A stretch of DNA of 41,880 bases, taken from NCBI GenBank assembly GCA_051867635.1, contig JBJDYT010000083.1, positions 1 to 41,880 on the forward strand. The letters run 5' to 3'. How positions within the stretch are numbered: the first letter of the stretch is position 1; each line of letters begins with the position of its first letter. The notes beneath the pieces were generated by a model, which was given only the letters and a program-made list of their open reading frames with translations, did not search any database and was not told where the DNA came from. Origin of the DNA: RGIG5472 sp051867635 (GTDB lineage: Bacteria > Bacillota > Clostridia > Oscillospirales > Oscillospiraceae). The position numbers and the translations under genes are program-made. Positions 15,805 through 23,686 of the stretch are shown piece after piece.

Positions 15805-16971
15805 ATGAAACAGGCGCTCCGGCCCCTGGGGCTATATATCCACATTCCCTTTTGCCGCTGCAAGTGCGCTTACTGCGACTTTTACTCCCTGCCCGGGCAG
15901 GAGGCGCAGATGGACGGCTATCTCGCCGCCCTCTCTGCCCATCTCGCGGAGACCGCGCCCCAGGCGGCGGGCCATGTGGTGGACACCGTCTATTTCGGCG
16001 GCGGCACCCCCACGGTCTTCGGCGCGGCGCGCCTTGCGAAGGTCCTGAAGCTCATCCGCAGGCAATTCCATGTGGCGAAGGACGCGGAGGTCACGCTGGA
16101 GGCCAACCCCGAGAGCGCCCGGGATGTGAAGGCGCTGCGCGCCCTGCGCCGGGCGGGCTTCAACCGCATCTCCCTGGGCGTGCAGGCGACGGACGACGCC
16201 GTTCTCCGGGCCCTGGGCCGGGTCCACAGCTTCAGCGACGTCCGCGCCGCGGTGGAGGCCGTCCGGGCGGCGGGCATCCGGAACCTGAGCCTTGACCTGA
16301 TGTACGGCCTCCCCGGCCAGGATCTGGCGCAGTGGCGGCGGACGCTCGCGGACGCGGCGGCCCTCGCGCCGGAGCACCTGTCCTGCTACGCGCTGAAGCT
16401 GGAGGAGGGCACCCCCCTGTACGCCCGGCGGGACTCCCTTTCCCTGCCGGACGACGACGCTCAGGCGGAGATGTACCTCGCGGCGGTGCGCTTTCTCGCC
16501 GGGGAGGGCTACGAGCAGTATGAGATCTCCAACTTCGCCAAACCCGGGCTATACTCCCGGCACAATATGAAATACTGGACGCTGCAGGAGTACGCGGGCT
16601 TCGGCCCCGGCGCCCACTCGGACTTCGGGGAGGTGCGCTACGCCTACGAGCGGGACCTCACGGCCTATCTCCGGGGGGAGCTGCGCCTGTCCGAGTCGGA
16701 GCGCATCCCTCTGCGGGAACGGGCGGCGGAGTACCTCATGCTGGGGCTGCGCACCGCCCGGGGCGTGGAGCGGCGGGAGTTTGAAAACCGTTTCCGCCGG
16801 CGCTTCGCCCCGGTGGAGGAGGTGCTGCGCCGCTGCGAGGCGGCGGGCTACGCCCGGCGGCAGGAGGAGCGCTGGCGGCTCACGCCGGAGGGCTTCTTGG
16901 TGTCCAACGCCATCATTCTGGAGGCGCTGGAGGCCCTGCAGAGGGACCCCCGCCGCCGGCCGGTGGAATAA
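15805..16971 (+). CDS. hemW: HemW-type radical SAM protein (HemN-like)
   Basis: A 388-aa radical SAM protein that starts MKQALRPLGLYIHIPFC. The cluster motif CRCKCAYCDF has phenylalanine after the last cysteine region, as in HemW heme chaperones. True oxygen-independent coproporphyrinogen dehydrogenases (HemN) carry an additional cysteine there. YFGGGTPTVF (SAM-binding GGGTP), SLDLMYGLPGQ and the C-terminal winged-helix HemN_C region are present. HemW inserts heme into respiratory enzymes in other bacteria; its target here is unknown. The ATG at 15805 follows GAGGTGAG. Databases often call such genes hemN or hemZ by mistake. Confidence 0.88.
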   Translation: MKQALRPLGLYIHIPFCRCKCAYCDFYSLPGQEAQMDGYLAALSAHLAETAPQAAGHVVDTVYFGGGTPTVFGAARLAKVLKLIRRQFHVAKDAEVTLEANPESARDVKALRALRRAGFNRISLGVQATDDAVLRALGRVHSFSDVRAAVEAVRAAGIRNLSLDLMYGLPGQDLAQWRRTLADAAALAPEHLSCYALKLEEGTPLYARRDSLSLPDDDAQAEMYLAAVRFLAGEGYEQYEISNFAKPGLYSRHNMKYWTLQEYAGFGPGAHSDFGEVRYAYERDLTAYLRGELRLSESERIPLRERAAEYLMLGLRTARGVERREFENRFRRRFAPVEEVLRRCEAAGYARRQEERWRLTPEGFLVSNAIILEALEALQRDPRRRPVE

Positions 16972-17000
16972 TCTGCCGGGCACAATTTTCCTCCCCGCGG

Positions 17001-17029
17001 TTTACCTTTTTCCGCCCCCGTGCTACAAT
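17001..17029 (+). promoter_or_regulatory. Promoter of the SLH protein gene
   Basis: TTTACC (17001-17006), 17-base spacer, TACAAT (17024-17029), 77 bases upstream of the start codon. Confidence 0.75.
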
Positions 17030-17040
17030 GCTGAATAAGC

Positions 17041-17066
17041 GGGCGCCGGCGCGCCGGCGTCCTTTT
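17041..17066 (+). promoter_or_regulatory. Leader hairpin with T-run (possible attenuator)
   Basis: GGGCGCCGG / CCGGCGTCC forms a 9-bp stem (one G-T pair) with a CGCG loop, followed by TTTT. It begins within a few bases of the predicted transcription start and ends 40 bases before the start codon. It could terminate early or protect the 5' end. Confidence 0.45.
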
Positions 17067-17105
17067 GTCCCACGAAATCCACGCGATCCATACAGGAGGT
17101 ATCCC

Positions 17106-19367
17106 ATGAAATCTTTCCCCCGCAAAGCCCTGGCATTCCTGCTGGCCCTGGTCCTGACCCTGTCGCTGCCTCTCGCCGCCGCGGCGTCTCCCGCTCTGGG
17201 CGACGACCTGGATGCGGCCACGCAGCAGCTGGGTAAGGGCACGAGCTGGACCCAAAGCGTCTTTTGGAGCAACTCCCTTTCCGACCTCAGGACGGAAAAC
17301 TACGTCACCTACTCCCCCAATTCCGGCGTCACGCCCATCGTGACCTACGGCTCCTCCGTCACTTCCCGGGCGAAGCTGACCACCATGGCGGCGGAGCTGG
17401 AGGGCCAGGGCTACCGGGTGATAGCCGGCATCAACGGCGACTTTTACAACACCGCCAACGGCGTGCCCCTGGGCCTGGTGGTGACGGACGGCATCATCCG
17501 CAGCGGCTCGTCCTACTATTACGCCCTGGGCTTCACCGCCGGCGGCCAGGTGATGTGGGGGGCCCCCAATCTCAGCACCATGGTCCACTCCCCTGTGGGG
17601 GATATCGTGGTGCAGGACATCAACAAGGACCGGGGCGACAAGGGAGTCTACCTCTATACATATGACTTCAACGCCAAGCACACCACCGGCACCACCATGG
17701 CGGGTACCGACGTGATCCTGACCGTGGACAGCGGCGCGCTCACCATCGGCGGCACGGTGACGCTGACGGTGCAGCAGGTCCTGGTGGACAACGCCACCGC
17801 CGTCTCCCTGACGCCGGGCACCTTCGTCCTCTCCGCCAACAACAGCTCCCCCGCCGTCTACCGCGAGGCGCTGCAGCAGCTCATTCCCGGCATGCAGGTC
17901 ACCATCCAGGTCAGCGCGGCGGACAAGCAGTGGGAAAACGCGGTCTATACCGTGGGGACCCTCTACCAGCTGGTGGAAAACGGCCAGGTCCACGCCGACG
18001 CCAGCCTCGTCTCCGGCAGCGCGCCCCGCACCGCCGTGGGCATCAAGCGCAACGGCGACGTGATCTTTTACACCATCGACGGCCGCCAGTCCGGCTACAG
18101 CGTGGGCGCCAGCTATGTGATGGTGGCCAAGCGCCTGATCGAGCTTGGCTGCGAGACCGCCTTCGCCATGGACGGCGGCGGCTCCACGGGCATGCTGCTG
18201 TCCCTGCCCGGGCAGGGCGCGGCCCTGTACAACAGCCCCTCCGACGGCTATGAGCGCTCCGTCACCAACCAGATCTTCCTGGTGGCCAAGTCCAGCAGCG
18301 CCACCGGCTCCGGCGGCGGCTACCTGGTCCAGCCGGAGAGCCGCCGGGTGCTGGCCGGAGCGGAGGTGAAGCTCACCGTCACCCCCTATGACAGCGCCTA
18401 TTTCCCCGCCAGCGGCGACTACGCCCTCAGCGCCAGCAGCGGCACGGTGGAAAACGGCGTGCTCCGCGCCCCCGACAAGGCCGGCAGCGTCACCGTCACC
18501 GCCTCCGGCGGCGGCAAACAGGGCAGCGCCTCCATCCAGGTGGTGGCAAGCCCGGACAGCATCGCCGTGCAGCAGTCGGGCAAAGCCGTCTCCTCGCTGA
18601 GCCTCCGCGCCGGCGAGCAGGTGCAGCTCAGCGCCAAGGCCGTGTCCAACCACCTGACGCTGCTGAGCCAGAACGACTGCTTCACCTGGTCCGTCTCCGA
18701 GGGATTGGGGACGGTGGATGAAAACGGTCTCTTCACCGCCGGAAACCGCACTCTCAGCGGCAAACTGACGGTGCAGGCGGGCAGCACCTCCGTCACCATC
18801 CCCGTCACCGTGACCAGCGGCGACTACTTCACCGATATCTACGACAACTGGGCGCGGGAGTACATCAACACGCTGTACGAAAAGGGCGTGGTCAACGGCA
18901 TGGACGACGGCACCTTCCGGCCCGACACCGGCGTGACCCGCCAGCAGTTCGCCGCCATGCTCTACCGCGCTTTGGGGCTGAAGGACGCGGACTACGCGGA
19001 CGTGACGCTGCCCTTCGCGGACGCGGGCCAGCTCAGCAGCTACGCCGTCACGCCGGTGAAGGCCCTCTGCTCCCTGGGCATCCTCAACGGCACGGAGCGG
19101 GACGGCAAGCTCTGGCTCGATCCCCACGCCTCCCTCTCCCGGGCCCAGGCCGCGGCCATGATCGCCCGGGCGCTGGGCGTCTCCTCCAGCAAGACGCTGT
19201 CCTTCACGGACATGGACCAGTTCCCCTCCTACGCCGCGCCTTATGTCAGCGCCCTGGTGGAGATGGGCGTCATGAGCGGCTTCAACGACGGCTCCTTCCG
19301 CCCCCGGACAAACCTGACGCGGGCGCAGATGTGCAAGATCCTCTGTCTGATGCTGGAAAACCGCTGA
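17106..19367 (+). CDS. Exported phosphodiester-glycosidase-like (NAGPA domain) protein with three SLH repeats
   Basis: A 753-aa surface protein. Residues 1-28 form a signal peptide (MKSFPRK, a long Leu/Ala/Val core, ending AAAAS). A NAGPA/DUF2233 phosphodiester glycosidase domain spans roughly residues 60-400, with the family motifs INGDFYN (about 108) and AMDGGGSTGM (about 354). Then come two Ig-like beta-sandwich regions and, from about residue 572, three SLH modules (for example MDDGTFRPDTGVTRQQFAAML). SLH modules tether proteins to pyruvylated wall polymers. The domain family removes GlcNAc from phosphodiester-linked glycans in other systems, so wall glycopolymer or exopolysaccharide trimming is plausible (inference). 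AGGAGG precedes the ATG. Confidence 0.88.
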   Translation: MKSFPRKALAFLLALVLTLSLPLAAAASPALGDDLDAATQQLGKGTSWTQSVFWSNSLSDLRTENYVTYSPNSGVTPIVTYGSSVTSRAKLTTMAAELEGQGYRVIAGINGDFYNTANGVPLGLVVTDGIIRSGSSYYYALGFTAGGQVMWGAPNLSTMVHSPVGDIVVQDINKDRGDKGVYLYTYDFNAKHTTGTTMAGTDVILTVDSGALTIGGTVTLTVQQVLVDNATAVSLTPGTFVLSANNSSPAVYREALQQLIPGMQVTIQVSAADKQWENAVYTVGTLYQLVENGQVHADASLVSGSAPRTAVGIKRNGDVIFYTIDGRQSGYSVGASYVMVAKRLIELGCETAFAMDGGGSTGMLLSLPGQGAALYNSPSDGYERSVTNQIFLVAKSSSATGSGGGYLVQPESRRVLAGAEVKLTVTPYDSAYFPASGDYALSASSGTVENGVLRAPDKAGSVTVTASGGGKQGSASIQVVASPDSIAVQQSGKAVSSLSLRAGEQVQLSAKAVSNHLTLLSQNDCFTWSVSEGLGTVDENGLFTAGNRTLSGKLTVQAGSTSVTIPVTVTSGDYFTDIYDNWAREYINTLYEKGVVNGMDDGTFRPDTGVTRQQFAAMLYRALGLKDADYADVTLPFADAGQLSSYAVTPVKALCSLGILNGTERDGKLWLDPHASLSRAQAAAMIARALGVSSSKTLSFTDMDQFPSYAAPYVSALVEMGVMSGFNDGSFRPRTNLTRAQMCKILCLMLENR

Positions 19368-19372
19368 TACCA

Positions 19373-19406
19373 AAGCCCGCCGCCCCGAAAGGGCGGCGGG
19401 CTTTTT
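19373..19406 (+). terminator. Terminator of the SLH protein gene
   Basis: AAGCCCGCCGCCC / GGGCGGCGGGCTT, a 13-bp perfect stem, followed by further T residues; 5 bases after the stop codon. Confidence 0.92.
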
Positions 19407-19413
19407 CTCATGG

Positions 19414-19453
19414 GAACGGCGGGCGCTCTCCTTCGGGAGAACGCCCGCCGTTC
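19414..19453 (-). terminator. Hairpin after the acyl-CoA ligase gene
   Basis: An 18-position stem with one mismatch: GAAC-GGCGGGCG pairs with CGCCCGCC-GTTC, and an inner TCTCC/GGAGA is closed by a stable TTCG tetraloop. It lies 15 bases past the minus-strand stop codon. No T-run follows directly on the minus strand, so it may end transcription together with the adjacent 19373-19406 hairpin or act as a 3' stabiliser. Confidence 0.6.
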
Positions 19454-19468
19454 GGCGCGCTTTGGCGC

Positions 19469-21274
19469 TTATTTCTTCTTCGCGGCCTTCTTTTCCTCCG
19501 CGGCGGCGGCCTTCTCCAGGCGGGCCATTTCCGCGGCCTTTTCCTTGGCGGCCTGCTCCTCCGCCGCCTTCGCCATTTTTTCCTCCTCTTCCTTCTCCAG
19601 CACCGTGTAGGCGATCTTGCCCACCAGGGTCTTGGGCAGCTCCGTGCGGAACTCGATATCGTAGGGCAGAGCGTACTTGGCGATGTTCTTGCGGCAGTGC
19701 TCCATGATGCTCTCCTTCAGCTTGGCGGAGGGCTTGTAACCGTCCTTCAGCACCACGAAGGCCTTGGCCTTGTGCATCTTATAGGAGTCCGGCACGCCGA
19801 TGACGCAGCTCATATGTACCGCGTCGTGCTGGTCGATGATGTTCTCCAGCTGGGTGGGATAGACGTTGTAGCCGCTGATGACGATCATGCGCTTGATGCG
19901 CTGCTTGAAGTAGATAAAGCCGTCGGCGTCCATGTAGCCCATGTCGCCGGTGTGGAGCCAGACGTGGCCGTCGGCGTGGGTGCGCAGGGTCTCCTCGTTC
20001 TCCTCGGGGTTGTTGAGGTAGCCCAGCATGACGGAGGGACCGGTGAGGCAGATCTCGCCGTCCTCGCCGTAGGGGACCTCCTCCTCGCTGCCGGGGCGGC
20101 AGATCTTATAATAGGTGTCGGGATAGGGCAGGCCGATGCTGCCCTCCCGCTCCTCGTGGTAGGGGGTCAGGCAGGAGGCGGTGACGCACTCCGTGGTGCC
20201 GTAGCCCTCCCGCACGCGGACGGTGGCGCCGTGGCTGAAGAGGAACTTGTCGATGCGCTTTTTCAGCTCCGCGGGCAGGCTGTCGCCGCCGGAGAACACG
20301 CCCCGCAGGCAGCTCAGGTCCACGCCGTCCAGGTAGGGGTTCCGGGTCAGGGCCTCAAACAGGGTGGGCACGCCGGCGATGAGGTTCGGCCGCTGCTTCT
20401 TGATGAGCTTGGCGTACTCCTTCACCGTGAAGCGGGGCACCAGGATGGAGGTGCCGCCGCCAAAGAGGATGGTGTGGATGCAGACGCCGAGACCGAAGCC
20501 GTGGAACACGGGCATGGCCGCCAGCATCTTCGCCCCGCAGACCTCGCCGTGGAACATGGCGATGGTCTGCATGGCCAGGGCGTTGAAGTTGAGGTTGGAC
20601 AGCAGGATGCCCTTGGTCTTGCCGGTGGTGCCGCCGGAGAAGAGGATCACCGCCGGGTCCTTCCCCTTCTTCTCGATGAAATAGGGCTCATAGAAGTCGT
20701 TGCCCGCGGCCAGGAAGCTCTTCCAGCTCACCGCCTCCCCGGCGTACTTGCGGCTGGTCTGCTTGCGGTTGATGAAGCGGTAGCCGATGGCCTTGGCGGC
20801 GGTCAGCTCGTCGCCCACGCTGGCGATGATCAGGTGGGGGATCTCCACCTGCTTTTTCACCTCCAGGAACTTGTCGTAAAACTGGTCCAGCGTCACCACG
20901 CAGCGGCTGCCGGTCTCCTGCAGGTAGAACACGATCTCGCCCACAGCGGAGAGGGGATGGATCATGCAGGCGATGGCGCCGATGCGGTTGAGGGCATACA
21001 GGCAGTAGATGGCCTGGGGGACGTTGGGCAGGCACAGCGTCACGTGCTCGCCCTCCCGGATGCCCATGGCCTTGAAGGACTTGGCCACGATCTCGATCAT
21101 GGCGGTCATCTCATGGTAGCTGGTGTGGCGGCCCATGAAGGACAGGGCCATGGCGTCCGGGTTTTTCCGGGCGGTGCGGTACACCGCCTCGCTCATGGAA
21201 ATGTCGGGATAGTCCAGGTGGAACGGCACCTCGCCGTAGCACTTCAGCCAAGGGGTCTTTAATTCTTCGCTCAT
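19469..21274 (-). CDS. AMP-forming acyl-CoA ligase with a Lys/Glu/Ala-rich C-terminal tail
   Basis: A 601-aa ANL-superfamily enzyme that activates a carboxylic acid with ATP and CoA. Visible motifs are the P-loop ILFSGGTTGKTKG, the adenylate motif YGTTECVTAS, the LHTGDMGYMDADGF hinge region, RMIVISGYNVYPTQLE, and the catalytic lysine in PKTLVGKIAYTVLE. After this lysine the protein goes on for about 40 residues of almost pure Glu/Ala/Lys, predicted as a single long charged helix or coiled coil, which is not part of the enzyme family. The ATG at 21274 follows GGGAGGAG and overlaps the stop of the upstream E2-like gene (ATGA). The acid substrate (medium/long-chain or aryl) is unknown. Confidence 0.9.
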   Translation of the reverse strand: MSEELKTPWLKCYGEVPFHLDYPDISMSEAVYRTARKNPDAMALSFMGRHTSYHEMTAMIEIVAKSFKAMGIREGEHVTLCLPNVPQAIYCLYALNRIGAIACMIHPLSAVGEIVFYLQETGSRCVVTLDQFYDKFLEVKKQVEIPHLIIASVGDELTAAKAIGYRFINRKQTSRKYAGEAVSWKSFLAAGNDFYEPYFIEKKGKDPAVILFSGGTTGKTKGILLSNLNFNALAMQTIAMFHGEVCGAKMLAAMPVFHGFGLGVCIHTILFGGGTSILVPRFTVKEYAKLIKKQRPNLIAGVPTLFEALTRNPYLDGVDLSCLRGVFSGGDSLPAELKKRIDKFLFSHGATVRVREGYGTTECVTASCLTPYHEEREGSIGLPYPDTYYKICRPGSEEEVPYGEDGEICLTGPSVMLGYLNNPEENEETLRTHADGHVWLHTGDMGYMDADGFIYFKQRIKRMIVISGYNVYPTQLENIIDQHDAVHMSCVIGVPDSYKMHKAKAFVVLKDGYKPSAKLKESIMEHCRKNIAKYALPYDIEFRTELPKTLVGKIAYTVLEKEEEEKMAKAAEEQAAKEKAAEMARLEKAAAAEEKKAAKKK

Positions 21275-22173
21275 ACGTTCTCCTCCCATGCGACGGGCTC
21301 ATACAGCGGCTGCTCCAGCAGCTCGGGATGGCCCAACAGATAGTTCAGCAGCTTGATACTTCTTGCAAAATAAAATCCGTCGGCGATACGCTCGTCGATG
21401 GTGATGCCCAGGTCCACCGCCGTCCGCATCTCCACGTTCCCCGCCTCGTCATAGTAGGGGGTGGGACGCTTCTCGCCGATGATGGCGAAGACGGAGTTGG
21501 TGCCGAAGTTCGACAGGTGGTGGTAGTCCGCGGACATCTTGATGCTGCCGAGATTCGTGACGAACACGCTGACCTCGTAAGGGTTGATGGCGCTGATGTC
21601 CGCGGGCATATGCCCCGTCCGGTCCGCCCAGCGCAGATACGCCGCCGCCAGCTTCAGCACCCAGGTGGGCAGCTTCGCCAGCATAGTCATGAAGCCCGTG
21701 GTGCCGTCCACCTGCTTTTCGTGGCGCACCTTGTACACCTCCCGGCACACCCGCTCGTGCACCTGCTCCAGGGGCGAGGGGGCGAACTCCGACTCGTCGA
21801 TCTTCATGATGACCAGGGACTCCGCGCCGTTGTCGGCGAACTTGTTCTTCGCCACAAAGGCGAAGCTGATGTCCGCGCGCTCATAGAGCCGGCCGTTCTG
21901 ATAGAAGTAATTCATCTTCGGCCGCAGGGCGAAGACCTTGGCCACCGCCGCCAGGATCAGGTGAAAGAGGGTATACTTGTGCTCCGGCCCCTCGGCGTTG
22001 CGCCGCCGCAGGTACTCCTCCGCCGCCGTCAGGTCCACCCGGTCGGACATGACGGCCTCGTTGTCCGTCCTGCCGCCCAGCATCCGGGCCATGATGACGT
22101 GCATGGGGTCTGATTCCCGCACCAGGTAGGCGTCCTTCCGGTCGCCCCGCTGTTTAGGTGGTTTGTTCCGCAT
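21271..22173 (-). CDS. E2-acyltransferase-like protein (CAT fold) without the catalytic histidine
   Basis: A 300-aa protein resembling the catalytic domain of 2-oxo-acid dehydrogenase E2 subunits, with no lipoyl or E1/E3-binding domain. The family's HxxxDG active-site motif is present near the C-terminus but reads E261-R-I-A-D265-G, so Glu replaces the catalytic His. It begins MRNKPPKQRGDRKDAYLV. The ATG at 22173 has AAGGAAG upstream; an earlier in-frame ATG lies deep in the neighbouring gene. It overlaps the preceding radical SAM gene by 20 bases and the acyl-CoA ligase by ATGA, so it very likely works with the ligase on a CoA-linked acid. A true pyruvate dehydrogenase E2 role is unlikely. 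Confidence 0.78.
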   Translation of the reverse strand: MRNKPPKQRGDRKDAYLVRESDPMHVIMARMLGGRTDNEAVMSDRVDLTAAEEYLRRRNAEGPEHKYTLFHLILAAVAKVFALRPKMNYFYQNGRLYERADISFAFVAKNKFADNGAESLVIMKIDESEFAPSPLEQVHERVCREVYKVRHEKQVDGTTGFMTMLAKLPTWVLKLAAAYLRWADRTGHMPADISAINPYEVSVFVTNLGSIKMSADYHHLSNFGTNSVFAIIGEKRPTPYYDEAGNVEMRTAVDLGITIDERIADGFYFARSIKLLNYLLGHPELLEQPLYEPVAWEENV

Positions 22174-23077
22174 GGATATTCGCTTCCTTTCCTTCCTCTC
22201 CCCCCAGCACGCCCTGCAGGGCGAAGGAGGGGGTATAACGGCTGGCGGCGGCGCTCCTGTCCTGGAGATAGCCGTCCGTGACGCCGCAGTTGACAAGATA
22301 AGCCCCCGCCGCGCGGTACTCCGCGCCGGAGACGCGCCGGCGCAGCGGTCCCGCCGCGTTGGCCTGGGGCGTATACTGGTTCATCAGGGAGAACAGCACC
22401 TCTCCCGGGCGGAAGGTCTCCGCCACCCAGTCGATGACCCGGCGGGTGTTTTCCAGCTCTCCCGGCAGCATGAGGTGGCGGATCAGCACGCCCCGGCGCA
22501 GCAGCCCCTCCTCATCCAGCTCATAGGGGCCGGTCTGGCGGTACATTTCCTGTATGGCCGCCGCGGCGGCCTCAAAATAGTCCGGCGCATGGGAGTAGCG
22601 CTCCGCCGGCTCGCGCAGGGCATATTTCAGGTCGGGCAGGTAGACCTGCACCTTCCCCTCCAGCAGCCGGAGCGTCTCCACCGATTCATAGCCCCCGCTG
22701 TTCCACACCACGGGCAGCCCCGGGTCCTCCTCCAGCGCCCGGGCGATGGCGTGGGTGAAGTGGGTGGGGGTCACGAGGTCCAGGTTATGGGCCCCCTGGG
22801 CCTTCAGCTCCCGGAAGATCTCCCGCAGGCGCTCTATGGTCACCGGCGCGCCGAAGCGTCCATGGCTGATGGCGCCGTTCTGGCAGTAGACGCAGCCCAG
22901 GTTGCAGCCGGAGAAAAACACGGTCCCCGCGCCGTTATAGCCGCTGACGCAGGGCTCCTCCCACTCGTGCAGCGCCGCCCGGGCCACCACCGGCCCCAGC
23001 GGCATGCCGCAGAAGCCGCCCCCCGCCTCTTCCGTCCGCTCCGCGCCGCAGCGCCGGGGACACAGGGTGCAGATCAT
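22154..23077 (-). CDS. Radical SAM protein, PflA/PflX-like (COG1313 type)
   Basis: A 307-aa radical SAM protein starting MICTLCPRRCGAER, an N-terminal cysteine cluster seen in this PflX-like group. The radical SAM cluster motif is CNLGCVYCQN. WNSGGYESVETL, VYLPDLKYA and GVLIRHLMLPG are also family blocks. It resembles glycyl-radical-enzyme activases and is often annotated that way, but no glycyl radical enzyme is encoded nearby, so the target is unknown. The ATG overlaps the tdk stop (ATGA). Confidence 0.85.
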   Translation of the reverse strand: MICTLCPRRCGAERTEEAGGGFCGMPLGPVVARAALHEWEEPCVSGYNGAGTVFFSGCNLGCVYCQNGAISHGRFGAPVTIERLREIFRELKAQGAHNLDLVTPTHFTHAIARALEEDPGLPVVWNSGGYESVETLRLLEGKVQVYLPDLKYALREPAERYSHAPDYFEAAAAAIQEMYRQTGPYELDEEGLLRRGVLIRHLMLPGELENTRRVIDWVAETFRPGEVLFSLMNQYTPQANAAGPLRRRVSGAEYRAAGAYLVNCGVTDGYLQDRSAAASRYTPSFALQGVLGGEEGKEANIHAEQTT

Positions 23078-23664
23078 TCGCTCTTCCCCACCTTGAAGTC
23101 CGGGCCCAGGTCGCCCCGCATCCAGTGCCGGCGGCAAAGGCCGATATACTTGTCGTTGGCCCCCAGCACCACCTGCTCGCCCTCCTTCAGCACCTTGCCG
23201 TCCGCGTCGAAGCGGGCGTTGAAGGTGGCCTTCTTGCCGCACCAGCAGATAGTCTTGACCTCCTCGATCTTGTCCGCCATGACAAGGAGCTCGTAGCTGC
23301 CGGGGAACAGCTCCCCGCGGAAGTCCGCCCTGAGACCGTAGCAGATCACGGGGATGCCGCAGTCGTCCACGAGATGAACAAGATAGCGCACCTCCTCCCG
23401 GGTGAGGAACTGGGCCTCGTCCACGATGATGCAGGCGTTTTCCCGCAGCGCCGCCTCCGGCATCAGGCGCATCTCGTCGAAGTAGACGCAGGGGTGCGTC
23501 AGCCCGATGCGGGAGTAAACCATGTGGTCCCCGTCCCGGGTGTCCAGCCGGGGCTTCACCAGCAGGGTCTTCTGTCCCCGCTCGTCGTAGTTGTACCGGG
23601 CCATGAGGGCGTTCGCCGTCTTGCTGGAGCCCATGGCGCCGTATTTGAAGTAAAGCTGTGCCAT
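23074..23664 (-). CDS. tdk: Thymidine kinase, type II
   Basis: A 196-aa thymidine kinase that phosphorylates thymidine with ATP in the salvage pathway. The P-loop is YGAMGSSKTANAL, the DEAQFL motif is IIVDEAQFLTREE, and the thymidine lasso/zinc region shows TICWCGKKATFNAR and a second pair near IGLCRRHW. Length is normal for bacterial Tdk. The ATG at 23664 follows AAGGGAGAG; the frame is open upstream only because it runs over mutY. Confidence 0.95.
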   Translation of the reverse strand: MAQLYFKYGAMGSSKTANALMARYNYDERGQKTLLVKPRLDTRDGDHMVYSRIGLTHPCVYFDEMRLMPEAALRENACIIVDEAQFLTREEVRYLVHLVDDCGIPVICYGLRADFRGELFPGSYELLVMADKIEEVKTICWCGKKATFNARFDADGKVLKEGEQVVLGANDKYIGLCRRHWMRGDLGPDFKVGKSE

Positions 23665-23686
23665 ACTCTCTCTCCCTTGCTTCTCT

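Noticed and set aside
16848..19373. Minus-strand open frame of about 840 codons
   Set aside because: It is antisense to the SLH protein gene, whose signal peptide, domains, promoter and terminator are all in order.
22154..23077. Pyruvate formate-lyase activating enzyme
   Set aside because: There is no glycyl radical enzyme gene in the window, and the N-terminal cysteine cluster places it in the PflX-like group of unknown target.
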